Shown here one piece after another: positions 22,237 through 35,040 of a stretch of DNA of 64,000 nucleotides. This stretch comes from Heterostelium album PN500. Lineage: Eukaryota > Evosea > Eumycetozoa > Acytosteliales > Acytosteliaceae. Numbering within the stretch: position 1 is the stretch's first letter; every line of letters begins with the position of its first letter. A program made the translations under genes and the position numbers. The notes beneath the pieces were generated by a model, which made no database searches, was not told the DNA's origin, and saw only the letters and a program-made list of their open reading frames with translations. The DNA is taken from NCBI RefSeq assembly GCF_000004825.1, contig NW_008805064.1, positions 806,001-870,000 on the forward strand. Direction: 5' to 3'.

Positions 22237-23856
22237 ATGATATCACAAGATAATAATCAAGATAGTAGTTGTTTAACAACTACCACAACAACAACAACAT
22301 CATCATCATCAACTACTACAATTACAGGTGGTGTTGAAGATTCCCCAACGATGTCAACAACTACCACTCTTATCAAGGAAGGTGCAAGCACAATCATTAT
22401 CGATTCATCACCACTTAAGAAAGAAATAGAATGCACAAAGAGTGTCGTTGTTGTTGTTGCTGCTGCTGCTACTACTACTACTACTGAGGAGTTGTTGCAA
22501 CAAGAGAAACCAAAAGAAGCGGAATTGGTTAATATTTGTGCAAAATGGAGTGGCAAAGAGTATAGAGTGTCTGTCGAGCGTAGTGAAACCATAGCCGACT
22601 TGAAGAGAAAGTTGGAATCACTTACGAACGTACTGATCAAGCGTCAAAAGATACTGGGATTATCAAAGGGAATGCTACCACCCGATGAAACGGTCATTGG
22701 TACTCTCAATATACCGGCGAATCACAATATCATCATGATGGGCACACCAGAGGCAAACATTATCGTACAGCTGCCAGTGGAGAATGAGAATGTGTTCAAC
22801 GATCTCGAATTCGACTACATTCCAGACTCTGATGAAATATCACATCTCGAGAAGAATCAAAACAAACTCGTTAAATATCGTGCCAAAGCAGAGATCTCTG
22901 TCATCAATCAACCACGCACCAACAAGAAACTATTGGTACTCGATCTGGATCATACCATTCTCGATTTCAAAGATCAAGATGTAGCGAGTAATTAATTAAT
23001 TTTGTTAATCCAATTCTGGAGATATAGATATAATAATTTGACTTACCAAAACTATTTTTTTAATTGGAACAACAAACAACAGATATGAAAAGACCTTACC
23101 TTGAGGAATTCTTGAAATCATCATACGAGGATTACGATATTGCGATTTGGTCACAAACAAGCTGGAAATGGATTGAAATTAAATTAACAGAATTAGGTTT
23201 ATTAACAAACCCAAACTTTAAAATAGGTTTTGGTATGTAATAACATTAATCAAACCGCATCTGTTTGAAAGGTTTAATAATTAAATTAACTATTAATTTT
23301 TAATATTTTCCTATTCTAAATGATTATCATTTAGTTCTTGATCAGACATTGATGTTTTCAGTAACTACATATCGACCGGTACCAGGTAAAAGTAAAGATA
23401 GAACTAAAATCAAACACCAAGTTAAAGCGTTGGATATCATTTGGAGTCATAAAACACTTGGCCAATATTATTCAGCTCAAAACACTTTACATGTAAATAG
23501 ATAGGAAAAGCAAGCACATCTGTTTGGATTAGTATATTAATTTAAATGACAATTATCATTTTTTATTTTTATTTATAGGTTGATGATTTAAGTAAGAATT
23601 TTGCAATGAATCCAAAGAATGGTGTACACATTCCAGCGTTTAAAAGAAAAGAACCACGGTCACAATCAGACAATGTATTATTATTTTTATCAAAATACCT
23701 AAAGATTGTAGCAACTGAGACTGATTTAACAAAATTAAATCATAATGTATGTATTGCTTTAGAATGTTTGGAATCAAAAATATTAAGAAATATCAATTCT
23801 AATCATTCATTACATTACATTTCTCAATATTTTAGGAATGGACTAAAAAAGTTTAA
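22237..23856 (+). CDS. ublcp1: Ubiquitin-like domain-containing CTD phosphatase 1 (UBLCP1)
   Basis: Nuclear phosphatase of the DxDx(T/V) class, known in animals to dephosphorylate the 26S proteasome regulatory particle. Exons 22237..22987, 23083..23232, 23335..23492, 23579..23746 and 23836..23856; four GT-AG introns in phase; 415 aa (human 318). The extra length is an N-terminal Thr/Ser/Ala-rich region. The ubiquitin-like domain is at about 95-170 ([36 protein letters not shown]). The catalytic motif is LVLDLDHT with Asp236 and Asp238, followed by [24 protein letters not shown] and [17 protein letters not shown]. The last exon encodes just EWTKKV and stop, matching the family's end after LNHN. 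Confidence 0.93.
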
Positions 23857-24220
23857 AATAACAGAGAAAATTGTAAAAATGAATAACAAAACAAAATAAT
23901 TACCACCAATTGGAAAGAAATATCAAAAATATACTACTAAAGAAAGAATAAATATTTTTGTATTTAAATTAAAGATTAATATCTGATTTGAATAATGTTT
24001 TCTGCTAAAATTATCAACAAACCGAACGAAACCCACAAAAAAGTCATGACAACCGATGAATCACATTTGCTAATTTGATGATTTTTTAATTTGACCAAGA
24101 AATTTCAAAATTATTTTTTTTTTTTAACTTTTTTAGGAAATTGATAGGAATTCATTAATTTTTTAATTTTTATATAAATTGAAGCTAAGTTGGTAAAAGC
24201 ATTAAACAATAATTTAGAAA
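23857..24220. other. Intergenic region
   Basis: About 360 bp between two tandem + strand genes. AT-rich, a T-tract at 24115-24126; no ORF or RNA gene recognised. Confidence 0.45.
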
Positions 24221-25441
24221 ATGTCAACAACTACTACAACTACCACCACAAATTCAACTGATTCCAATAATGTTGGTGAAAGAATCACCAAAGATAACAT
24301 GGAGAGTGTTTGTAACACTTACAGAGATGATTGGCCTGATTGGAGAAAGCATCTCTATCATAATGGTTGGGCTGTTGTTAGAGATGTTATACCAACAGAA
24401 CGTTGTAAGGTATATAGTGATTCATTCTGGGATTGGATAGAGAATTTCAATACAGGTGTAAAGAGAAACAGTAAAAAATCATGGTAATATATAAAAACTA
24501 TTTTTTACAATTAATCAATAGTTAGTTATTAATAATATTAAACTATAATAAATTAAATTGAATTAATAGGGAGACAGGAAGTTGGCCAAGTAGTATTCAT
24601 GGTATCTTACAAAACTATGCATTTGGACAGAATCAATTCGTATGGGATATAAGATCTGAACAACCAATCATCGATGTCTTTACACAGGTGTACAATACAG
24701 ATCAATTATTAGTAAGCTTTGATGGAGGAAATCTTTCGAAGCCCGTAAAGAAACAAGATAAAGATTGGTATCACTTTGATCAGTAAAGTATTAATAATAT
24801 TATATTTAAATCTTTTGTTGGAATCCAAACAAAATATTAATTACTTTTTCGCAATTACTTATTTTTTTAGGGGAAGTAATAAATTTGGATTTAGATGTGT
24901 ACAGGGTTTCCTTAATTTGAATGATTGTCAAGATAACGATGGTGGATTGATTCTTTATCAAGGATCACATCTGAAACATGACCAGTATTTCACAGAGACT
25001 GGTATAGATTCAAAGGGCGATTGGTACAAGTTTGAGGTTGAACCTAACGAACTAAGTTATTTCAAAGATTGCAAAAAGATCAAAGTAAACTGTAATATTG
25101 GTGATATCGTACTTTGGGATTCGAGAACCATTCATTATGCATGTGCCCCAACTTCAGATAAATGCCGTATGGTAGTTTACGTTTCTTATCAACCAGCATC
25201 ATTGATATCGGAGGCCGATCTAGCCAAAAAAATCAATTGTTTCAACGAGAAGAGAATGACATCTCACTGGGCAGCTGAAAACATCAAAATGTTTGCCAAG
25301 AATCCAAGAACCTTTGGAGACAGCGATGTCATCAATAAATTCAGATATGATGAGGGAAGACTACCAACTCTTACACCAAGAGCTCAGCAACTAGCAGGAT
25401 TGGTACCATATGAAAATCAATTTGAGGATCAATATGAATAA
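24221..25441 (+). CDS. Phytanoyl-CoA dioxygenase (PhyH) family protein
   Basis: Predicted Fe(II)/2-oxoglutarate oxygenase. Exons 24221..24483, 24570..24782 and 24871..25441; both introns GT-AG and in phase; 348 aa. After a poly-Thr start, residues 45-60 read LYHNGWAVVRDVIP, the usual opening of PhyH domains. The metal site is visible as WYHFDQ (His156, Asp158), and a distal His lies in RTIHYACAP, so the 2-His-1-carboxylate triad appears complete. FLNLNDCQDNDGGLILYQGSH is typical of the double-stranded beta helix around the active site. The substrate is unknown; several dictyostelid paralogues of this type are unassigned. Confidence 0.85.
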
Positions 25442-25579
25442 ACTTTATCATCATTATTATTATTATAATAATTAGTTAATATGTTTTGTTTTAGATCATC
25501 ACCAAACAAAGAACCGATCACATAGTTTAAATAAATGATAAATTTGTTATTATTATGATAATTGGAAAGGTACGTTTGT

Positions 25580-28441
25580 TTATTGAGTATTCACTATTTT
25601 CTTCTTTGGTCTTCCTACAGGATTTTTCTTTAGAGTTGGTGGACGGTATTGAAGTAATAATTGTTTTCTTGAATAGTCGTTCCCATAGGTTATTTTGGAA
25701 CGAGCAAACTCTGTTATATTTAGGTAGGCACCAATCTTGATTGCATAGTTGAAGAAATCCAAGTTTTCTTTGTGTGCATTGACAAAGAACTTTGCCAACA
25801 TTTTATCGTATTCCTCTTGAGTCATTTTGTTCATCATGTACTCGAGGAGATCTATGTTGAGTGAAATGGGAGTGCCCATCAAACTCTTGAAATGCAACGA
25901 CAGTTTGTTTTGTTGATAATAGTATTCCGCTATTGAATTATCACCAAAACCTAGACGAGTCACCAGGCATTTTCGATATTTGTAAATGGTTTTCAAAAAA
26001 TCCAACGATCCAAAGTGCTGTGCTTTCACCTCTAGTATATCGATCTGTCTTTCGGTCAATAGTTTTTTGATGTCTTCAAAGAACTGTGCATTTCCAATGT
26101 TGGCGATTCTCAATAGGTTGTCGGTGTCCACAGCAAAGATCTGCTTCTCCACCATGTAGTTGAAGAGTGCAGCGTTTGAAAATTCGATTGAATACATTCT
26201 GAGTGGCAGTCGAACTAGGTAGTTGTATCTGTTCTCTGGCACTAAAGTGTAGATCATATCGACCAAATAAAGATATTCAGGACGTCTGGCAAGGTTTAGC
26301 ATCATATACTCGGTGTTTTCCATGTGGAGGGGGACTTTATCAACGCACCACATTCTGATCACCTTCTCAATCAGTTGAGGATCATCATAGTTGAACTTTA
26401 GTGGATATTTGAGCACATCTGGGCCTGCAGTGTCCAACACTTTCAATGATGAAACATAGCTGTACTGGCCATATTTTCGAAAGTTTGGAAATTTCGCCAT
26501 AATAAATTGAATCATTTCAAAATTGTTTTTACCTCTGTACAACCCAATTCTAGTGAAATTCGGATGAAGCATGAAAAAGGTTTTCAATTGATCCACAGTA
26601 CCGAATTGCATGATAGCACGGTAGGTAGCATGCGTGTTGCGATTGGAAACGTATGGAATGATACCGGCGTCACAATATTTAATTACTTCTTCGAACCACC
26701 TGCAGTGGCCTGATGGAGGGTGATCGAAATGAATCGCGAAACGCGAAGCCAGTTCGAATACCGCCAGTACCAGAGGTGTCGGGATCATGAGCGTCGAACA
26801 AACGATGCCAAGCGACAAAGCGGTATCGAACGACTCACGAACATTTCGCATTGCCGTCTCGTACACCTCGATCTTGTCGATATTGCCAAAGTTCTTTGGT
26901 GCAAAGTGAATCATAGTATCGAGAATGGCATCGATATTCCTGTCGGGATTGTCTCTCTGATATTTCAGCATCGAAGAGACAGCCTGATGGTTGTTCCAAA
27001 CGTAACCGGGAAACATTTTTCCTATCAGCTCGAGGTTACAGCTTCTGGCAATGATTCCGGTATATGGCATCCTAGCTTTGATGTTGACAATCATTCTCGA
27101 GAGCAATTCAGGACCGTGCTTAATAATATCTAGCAGCTCATCGCCACTGAATCGTCTGACCATATCGACCGCCTCCGAGTAGTGGTCGTAGTACTCGTCC
27201 ACAATCACCTGACCCATCTCATTGTAGAACGGTTCACTGAGCAGAAAGAGATAGATACTGCTCGATCGCTTTCTTGCATACCCAATGATATTTTTGTTCT
27301 TCGAGCGATACAAAGAGTAGTTGAAACTTCGTGAGAATTTCACTGGATACACTTGTTTGGCGAGAATCCTAAAGATCTCCAGCGAACCATTATCAATTGC
27401 AACATAGAGAAGATGTGGTTCCAAGAAGTATTCTCTTTTTTCTTTGTAAATCAATCTGAATATATTTATATCTTTACATTTTCTAACAAATGAACTATAT
27501 AAAAAAGTAAAATAATAATAATAATAAATGTTAACAATCAATAATGTAATAAAGTCATTTTCTTTCAATATTCCAATCTAATCTTACGTAATTGCAGAAG
27601 GTGTAACAGTGATTGGATGATTCAATTTCAATCGATAGGGTATGAGATTGAAACGAGATTTGTCGACAATGACCGAGAGGCAATTGAAATTATGATATTT
27701 ATAGCCTGGTGCAAAATAGGGAACGGCATATCTTTTCATTTTGGAAACAATCAATTTAAACAACACTTTTTGCTTTAAAACAGTATAGATTGGATCTTGA
27801 TGGTGTATATTATTATATAGTCTTTTCTTTTCATCTTTATCATCAACTACTTTTAAAACTATATCTTTATTATAACTTGTTTCATTATTATTATTATTAT
27901 CAACATTACTCTCATTATTTATATTAATTTCAATGATATCATCATTATTATTTACTTTGTTATCTTTATCATCTTTATCATTATCAACATTACTATTACT
28001 ATTACTACTACTATTATTATTATTATTATCTATAGTTTCACTATTTTCAATTTTAACTATACTTTCTTTATCATTTTCTAAATCAATATTATTATTATTA
28101 TTATTATTCACATCTTTGATTTCATTTATTTCTTCTTTATCTTTATCTTTATCTACATCATTATTACTTTCTACTACTACTACTACTTCTGATTGGTTGT
28201 TATCTTTTTTATCAATAATAATAACTTCTTTATCATTATTTTGATCTACACTAAATATATTATTTTCTATTATTTCAGTGTGTTCTATTTTAATATCAAT
28301 ATCAATATCTTTATCATTGTGAGTATTGTTACTTTTATCTACAATATTATTAATATTATTTGAATCTAAAGGTTCATTATCTTTAGTAACTTTATGATTA
28401 TTATCTGTTTCTATCATTGATATCTTTTGAAATGATTCCAT
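25580..28441 (-). CDS. Large Asn/Asp-rich protein with ankyrin-like helical region and AT-hook-like C terminus
   Basis: Exons 28441..27588 and 27494..25580 with a 93-nt GT-AG intron; 922 aa. The ATG at 28441 is chosen because the upstream open frame has only a TTG. Residues about 10-210 are extremely rich in N, D, E and K (simple-sequence encoded). From about residue 215 the protein is complex: VLFKLIVSKMKRYAVPYF, then LLYVAIDNGSLEIFRIL, which resembles one ankyrin-like repeat of the degenerate kind common in dictyostelids; further repeats are too diverged to count. The C terminus carries GRPKKK, an AT-hook-like core, after KNPV. Function unknown. It is convergent with the PhyH-type gene. Confidence 0.7.
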
Positions 28442-28677
28442 GTTAACTTTATAACTTTTGAAGCTCAAATTAATTAAAAATCATTTAATCAAATGAAAAA
28501 AAAAAAAATTTAAAATATTAAATTGCAAATTTGAGTTTGAGTTTTGATTGTCCAATGATGATAGTTGTTTAAAAATAATATTAATATGTGGTGTAAACAT
28601 TTATTTTAATTTCTTTGAATTCAAATGGTTGTTTTTGTTACTGTTAAGTAATGAACACACTATAGTTAGTTAGTTTG

Positions 28678-30749
28678 TTAGAAACAAAAAGAGTCTAATA
28701 AAACACAACAACATGATGATAATCCTCGCACTGCAAATCCAACTTGCGACATATCGAGTATACGATTGTGACAGATCACCGATGATACCGTAAAGAGTAG
28801 TTGTGTCGTAAAGATGAAGCAACTGTCGAGTGTAGTGGTGAGTTGTTCATTGAGTTCCTCGGAGAGTGTGTTCTGTGAGGGATCCGCTTGGAACTGCGTA
28901 AAGATATTCCTAATCTCATTGATATCCTGTGCAATCATTTGTGCGGGGATCACCATCTGAAGATCGTGCTCGGTCGTCGAGTAGATAACGAGCGATTGAA
29001 TCGACTTTTGAATCGATGCCAACAGCGGCAGAACAGTGCCTTCGTTCGGCAGCGTAAAAGACTGTTGATTGCTGTTGGACTTGTAGAAATCGATCGATCC
29101 TCTCAGTTGTTTCGCTGCGCTCTCCACTAGCTCTCGCTCGATATCGCCGTCGAGATTCGGTGTCACCTTGGACATCACCATTGAGCCCGTGGTATTCTTG
29201 ATGGACGACAGTTGCTCCGCTATGATCTTGCCCAGCGTCATTAGATTCTCTGGTGATTTCTGTGAGTCTGCTTCGCCGAGCATCGAGAGAACCAGGAACG
29301 ATTTGAAAGTTCGCGATATCAGCAGACACGAGTCAGAGAGTCGACGCGCCAGCGCCGGCGAGCGACAGCCAAAGACGCGCGAACTCACCTGAGCGTAGAG
29401 TTTGGCGGTGTTTGTCAGTATGCCGTTGGGCACGGGTGTGCGATAGGTAATGGCATTCATCACCAGTTTGCATGCCAGTGCACACTCGGCTATGCTCCGA
29501 TTGATATCCTCCAGTGTTGTTTCCCACCAGCATTGGTAGAGCCACTGGAGCGAGCCGGTCAGCGCAGCCACCAGTCGGACCACCTCTGACTGTTCGATTC
29601 GATTGAACAATCGCAATTTGATGCCATCGCGAACGTTCTTCACACGTTCATTGATTGTTGCGACTGCCTCTTGATTCTTGGCGCTCTCCATGAACGAATT
29701 GTTGTTGGCGTCGCCAATGATCGGAATGAAGTGAGCCAACACATTTCCACACTCGTCGACCGCACGCGAAATATCGTCATACCGAATCTTCTCCGAGCAA
29801 ATAGAGACTATTGAGAGTTTGTAGACAATTTCCATCCAGAGAATCTTGATGTCCTTGACATTGGAAAAGTCATCGGCCAACAATGAACGCGGAACCACAT
29901 CCAGCTGGATGGGTCGCACATACGTCTTACCGGATGCACTGACAACCGGAGCTTGTGCAACAGTGGAAATAACACCTACAGCTAATGGCTTCAAGGGTGG
30001 TGAGAAACTAGCTGGTTTGGCTGATGATATAGTTTGTGGTGGTTGTTGCTGTGGTGAGTGTTGTGATGTCGCCTGAGGAATGGAATCAGCTGATCCACTT
30101 AGATTTGCATTGGGTGTCGAACTTGACAAGGAAATTGAACTCATTTGAGTGTTGATCGTTGAAGAGAGGTTCGGTGATGATTGAGCAGTTGGACGAATCG
30201 TTGTTTTATTATATTTCCTTTGGTAAACTTCTTTCCAGGTGACCTGGAATCGCTTTGGTACCGTCTCTAACAGACGATCTATCGATTTGTGATCCTTACT
30301 CTCTGATGATAGATTCGCGCCTTTCTTTAACAACATAATAGCAATTTCCTCTTGTTTCTCTACTGTAACAGCTTTTTTCAGTGATACAACTATAGGCTAT
30401 ATATAATTAAAAGTTACTTTTACAATCAATAAACAAGTTGTATTATCTTACGACATTTGAAAATACATACGGCTTCAAGATATTTTGGATCTTTAAGTTC
30501 TATATTTGCACCGTTATCCATTAGATAGATTGCTATTTCAGGTTGGTCACCTTCAATTGCCCAATGTAATGCTGATCTACCCTCTTTTAAATAATATTAA
30601 TATTAATATCAATTTACAATTTAACAAAAGATTGATGATCGATTGATTATCATACCTTTATCTAATTGATCAACTTTGATTGTTGAAGGCACATATTTCT
30701 TGATTGTTTTAACATCACCCTTTTTAGCTGCCTTCCATATATCCTTCAT
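28678..30749 (-). CDS. Ankyrin-repeat protein with large C-terminal helical region
   Basis: Exons 30749..30656, 30583..30471 and 30396..28678, GT-AG introns in phase, 641 aa. Residues 1-130 contain two or three ankyrin repeats (IWKAAKKGDVKTIKKYV, GRSALHWAIEGDQPEIAIYL, IAIMLLKKGANL). A Ser/Pro/Gln-rich linker follows (about 150-240). The remaining 400 residues look all-helical and match no family I can name; a landmark is SLQWLYQCWWETTLEDINRS. The last exon between about 29000 and 29800 is strikingly G+C-rich for this genome. Possibly a scaffold protein; the C-terminal domain deserves a structure-based search. Confidence 0.75.
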
Positions 30750-31542
30750 TTTTTTTTTTTTTCTAACTTGTTTTAAACTTTTGATTTGAACGAATGAATA
30801 TATATATATAATTATGATTTGATTTATCTTAAGTTCTTTTTTTTTGTTTCTTATTCGACAAGTGATTTAATGTTAATTATTCTGTTTTGTTTATATTTGA
30901 ATGTTTTGTTTGATCAAGATTTATTAAAAATAATAAATATAACTAATAGTACAAAATTTAATAAATAAATAAATAAATAAATAATATATAAAAAGTGTGG
31001 TAAATTAAATGATGATTGTGCTGAGTGTGTGAATGCTATACAAATATATATGTTTTTAATGATTTTATAAATTAAAAAATTACCACATTGTTATTTGATT
31101 AAAACCCATTGGAAGTACCCAAAATTAAATTCTAAAAAAAATTTTTAAACAATGTGGTCAAAATTTGGGTCATTTTTTTTATTTTTTCATGAACATCATT
31201 AATATATAAGGATATTATTTATTTCTTCTATTTTTTTTTTTGTTTTTTATCAGTCGATTTAAAAAATTTTAGTTTAGCTCCTGTTTGTTTTTACCAAAGT
31301 TTTGGCGGGAAAGTTCAATTCTATGGCAGAATAAAAACCAAAAAATGATCCTGCATGTCGTGAGGCTTACACCACTTTAACCATTTCATAAACAGTTCAA
31401 CCAATAATTTATGGCGGGAAAGTTTTAGGAAAACTCCGATGATAATGATTATTAAAAAATGAATCAGTATATAATGAAAGGTATTTGGAGGAAACAATCA
31501 TTTGTTACAAAACCAAACAACTAAAGAAGTAATAAGTAAGAA
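30750..31542. other. Divergent intergenic region with inverted-repeat segments
   Basis: About 790 bp between the ankyrin gene and the HEAT gene. It contains AAAT repeats (30960-30985) and a 10-bp inverted pair ACCACATTGT at 31082-31091 and ACAATGTGGT at 31149-31158. From about 31405 the sequence is shared with the 5' flank of the second HEAT copy (from about 37185). Confidence 0.5.
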
Positions 31543-34224
31543 ATGAACGTTGATTTAAATCAACTTATCAAAACAATCAATGAAAGAGATATAAGAAAGG
31601 TGTTGAATCAATATAAAGATAGAAATGAATTGATCAATGATCTATTCGGTGTCTTGAATTCAAATTACACTGATAAACAAGTATGTAATCAAATTATACT
31701 TTTATTTATATATTTATATTTATCAAAAGTTTATATTTATTCATATTCATTTCAATAACAAATAGATTTTTGACGATTGTTTCTTTGTTTTGAATCATAT
31801 TGATTCTAAAATCGAGAATGAAACAAATACAATTTGGAATGATTTATCATTGACCACAAAGATCGACATACATTCGAAATCATTGGATCTTCTTGCATTG
31901 AATTGCAATGATCTCAACACACTTCTCTTTGAATTCATCAAAGATCTCTATCGTAATCATAAAAATGAAATTGGTAAATTAATTATATTTAGTTTATCTA
32001 AATATTATAATCATATAAACTAATCACCAAACATATTTATTTAATTACCATTAAATTAATGATAATAGATGAACAACAGAATATATTAAAACCAATATGG
32101 AAAAGATTTAGAAAGAATAAGGATTTAGACTTTAGACTTTCATGTTTGAAGTTGATTGTTTTGATTCTCAAAGAGGAACCATCGAAACAACGTATAGAAG
32201 AATTCCTACCAATTGCTGCTTGTATCATTGAAGTCAGTTTGAATCGAAAGAATGATCATACATTGCTGTTTCTCGAACAATGTCGCATCATTTTTTACTA
32301 TTATGATGACCCTAAAATAGATGGTGATGATGAGTTTATTTTCACAGTAAGTATGATAAATCAAATCGAAATAAACAATATTAATTAATTTAATTTATAT
32401 TTAGATGTTCGATGAATATGTCAAGAGTAAATCATTCAACCAAACAATTTTCAACAATTTCTTTGAAGAAAGATTAAAGTTGGCTGATTCATCAAGATTT
32501 CATTGCATATGTAAGTTTATTTATCTTTTATATCTCTAGATTTATTTTAATTAGTTATTTACTTTCTTTAAAACTATTATACAAAATAATTAGTTGATTG
32601 TTTAGTATTTAATTATATATCGCAAGCTATCAAATACAATCTCTGGTATGTTCAAGATATCAAAGAGAAATACTTGAACTGTCTTTTCTCACAATATTTA
32701 AAGTTGGATGATAACGATGTTCAACAATGGGAGTCAGAGGTAATTTAATAGTTATATATTTATATTTTTAAGAAGATATTAATCAATTTAATTTAGAAAG
32801 GATATGATCTTACTGATTTAAGCGAACATTTAAGTTCACTTATTTCATCAGGCGAAGAACCTTACCAAAAATATAAGGAGTTTAGAGATCAAGTCATTCA
32901 ATCTGGTGATTGGAAAAAGTTGGCTGGATTGATGGATTTATCATTATTCTTTTCACCTGAAACTATCAAAGAGTTAACTTTTATTGGGTAAATATTATTT
33001 TTTATTATTAATAAAGTAAAACCATTTCCCTAATACCAGTATTATAGTACTTTTAAATCTATTTCCAAATACTTTACTCATCCACAACCAATTGTAAGAG
33101 ATCAATATCTATTGATGGCTAATAGTTTAATCCATAGTGAAAACCCAACAGAAGAAGATACCACCGAGATATTGTATACATTATTGAACTTGAAAGAGAG
33201 TCATCCAATTGTTCAGAAAAGAATATTTAGCATTTTGAAAACATTCATTAAGCTTGAAAATTCAGTTGTTAAAGAAAAGTTTGTTACCATCATAGAAACA
33301 TTTGAGAAGTATCTAAATCTTCTCGAGCAGCCAAGACCCATCGTTTTAGGTGTTATAGATTTCATTAGAATTATGGCCGATTTCCATTTTGATAGAATTT
33401 CCACTCGTGCCAAATCATATCTTTCACTCCTCATGTCAATCATTAAAAGCGATCGATTCGTTTCATGTAGTGAAGTACTTGGCCAAGCTCTTTTAGCAAT
33501 CAGTAAGCTCATTCATAGATCGATTTACGAAGTCAGTCTAGAATCAAATGAAGATTCAGATGATGAATCAATTGATGAATCTATGGACGAATCAAATAAT
33601 GATTCAGTTGATGAATCAATTGATGAATCTATGGACGAATCAAATGATGAAGCAAATGATAAGTCTATGGATGAATCGTTCGTTCATGAATCTCTTGATG
33701 AAGATTTCAAAAACTCGTTGGAAGCCATGGAAATCATAAAGAAGTATTTGCCACCTTGCGCCACCAAGGAATCAAAATATTTCACATGTTCTATGTATTT
33801 GTTTGCAGTAATCCTTCAAGAAAAATTCCAACCATACTATGAATTTTTCATTGACAACCTTATCGGTATTCTCGGATGCGAGCCAGATGGGAATATTGAA
33901 TATAATGCACACGAGTATTTTGATACCACTATTATCTATATTAATTACCTTTCCTCCCAAACACAACCATCAATCCAACCTTATGTTGACCAATTGATCA
34001 CTGCACTCTATAAGTTCTTCAGCCATCCTTCTTATGCAAATAAATCAGCTAAAACAATTTCACGTTTGTTTGAGACAACAGTTGAACACTATAACGAAAC
34101 CACAGATTTCAATGACAATGAAGCATTGAGAAAAGCTCACCAACACATAGCAACACTGCGCAGTTCCATTGTTGGTAAACTCCAAACAGTGAAAACCAAA
34201 AAATACATTAAAAAGAATGTTTGA
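31543..34224 (+). CDS. HEAT/importin-beta-like helical repeat protein (intact family member)
   Basis: Seven exons: 31543..31680, 31766..31973, 32069..32346, 32405..32510, 32594..32739, 32797..32987 and 33048..34224, all GT-AG and in phase; 747 aa. The protein is a string of paired helices resembling HEAT/ARM repeats of karyopherins, for example DFRLSCLKLIVLILKEEP and VLGQALLAISKLIHRSIYE. An acidic Asp/Glu/Ser repeat (about residues 500-555, units like DESIDESMDESN) lies between helical parts. It could be a divergent nuclear transport receptor, but that is inference; no named family is recognised. Two broken copies and one remnant lie downstream in this window, and the 5' flank is duplicated too. 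It looks whole. Confidence 0.75.
33540..33695. repeat. In-frame tandem repeat encoding an acidic Ser/Asp/Glu tract
   Basis: Units of about 48-51 bp (GATGAATCAATTGATGAATC and the following bases) are repeated inside the last exon of the HEAT-like gene, giving DES-type repeats. Probably variable in length between strains. Confidence 0.75.
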
Positions 34225-35040
34225 AGAACATATTAAAACATTATGTAAGTTGAAAATATTAACTTTGTAATTTGTAACTAAATTAATTTATTTTAACTAA
34301 TTTTAATTTGTTTATTTTTAGATTCCATTAAACTATCGAAACCTATGAATTATCAATAATATAGTATAAAACATTTAAATCAAAAAAAAAAGATTCTATA
34401 AACTTAAAGAAAAAGACTTTTATATTTTAACTTTAAATTGTGTTATTTCATTTTATAGGGTTTTTTTTGGTAAAACTTTTTTTTTTTTCAAAAATAATGC
34501 GAAAATGCACATAAAAGCTGTGCAAAATTTTTTCATTTTTTGGGGAGGCATAAAATGAAATTCCACAATTTAAATCATTTTTTTTTTGTGTATGAGTGTG
34601 TTCTATTTAAATCACCCATTTCATTGTGTCAAGGTGATTAAATTTGTAATTTTGTCTATAGGTTTAATTTAAAAAATTGATGTTTTCGTGTTTGTAAACA
34701 AAACTTAAATATAACACATATGATTAGGCACTATCTAATATGAAATAGGCTACATTTAAATAAAAAATTGCTGTGAATTTCATACTAAGTGCGAACTGGA
34801 GTTTGGGAATTTATATTACATTTTTTAAAATGTAGCCTATATCATATTAGATAGTACCTAAAAATCTAAATATTAACAAAATTTTCTTTTTGATTTATAA
34901 CTTCTCCAAAACTTCTATTTTTATTAATTTTTAAAATAAAATCAAAAAAAAAGGTATAAATAATGAAAAGTTTTTTATTAAATTTAATCATTTCTCTTTT
35001 TATTTCATTAATTTATAAAACTAAACTCTAAAACAATAAA
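34225..35040. other. Intergenic region carrying a small inverted-repeat element
   Basis: About 800 bp. The first 150 bp hold the former last intron and exon-like end of the HEAT gene (acceptor then ATTCCATTAAACT), which is also seen in the copies. A 136-bp inverted-repeat element is at 34725-34860. The rest is AT-rich promoter DNA for the next gene. Confidence 0.55.
34725..34860. mobile_element. MITE-like element with 40-bp terminal inverted repeats flanked by TA
   Basis: The left arm (34725-34764) begins TAGGCACTATCTAATATG. The reverse complement of the right arm (34821-34860) begins TAGGTACTATCTAATATG. The arms agree at most positions over about 40 bp and enclose about 56 bp with no coding capacity. 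If the outer TA is read as a duplicated target, the layout fits a Tc1/mariner-type MITE. No transposase is present in the window. Confidence 0.6.

Noticed and set aside
22257-22640. Minus ORF opposite UBLCP1
   Set aside because: Shadow of the repeat-rich N-terminal coding region.
26720-27133. 137-codon + strand ORF
   Set aside because: Lies antisense in the complex second exon of the minus-strand gene, with no splice or homology support.
28916-29545. Additional open frames on both strands in the G+C-rich exon
   Set aside because: High G+C lowers stop frequency, so open frames by chance are expected.
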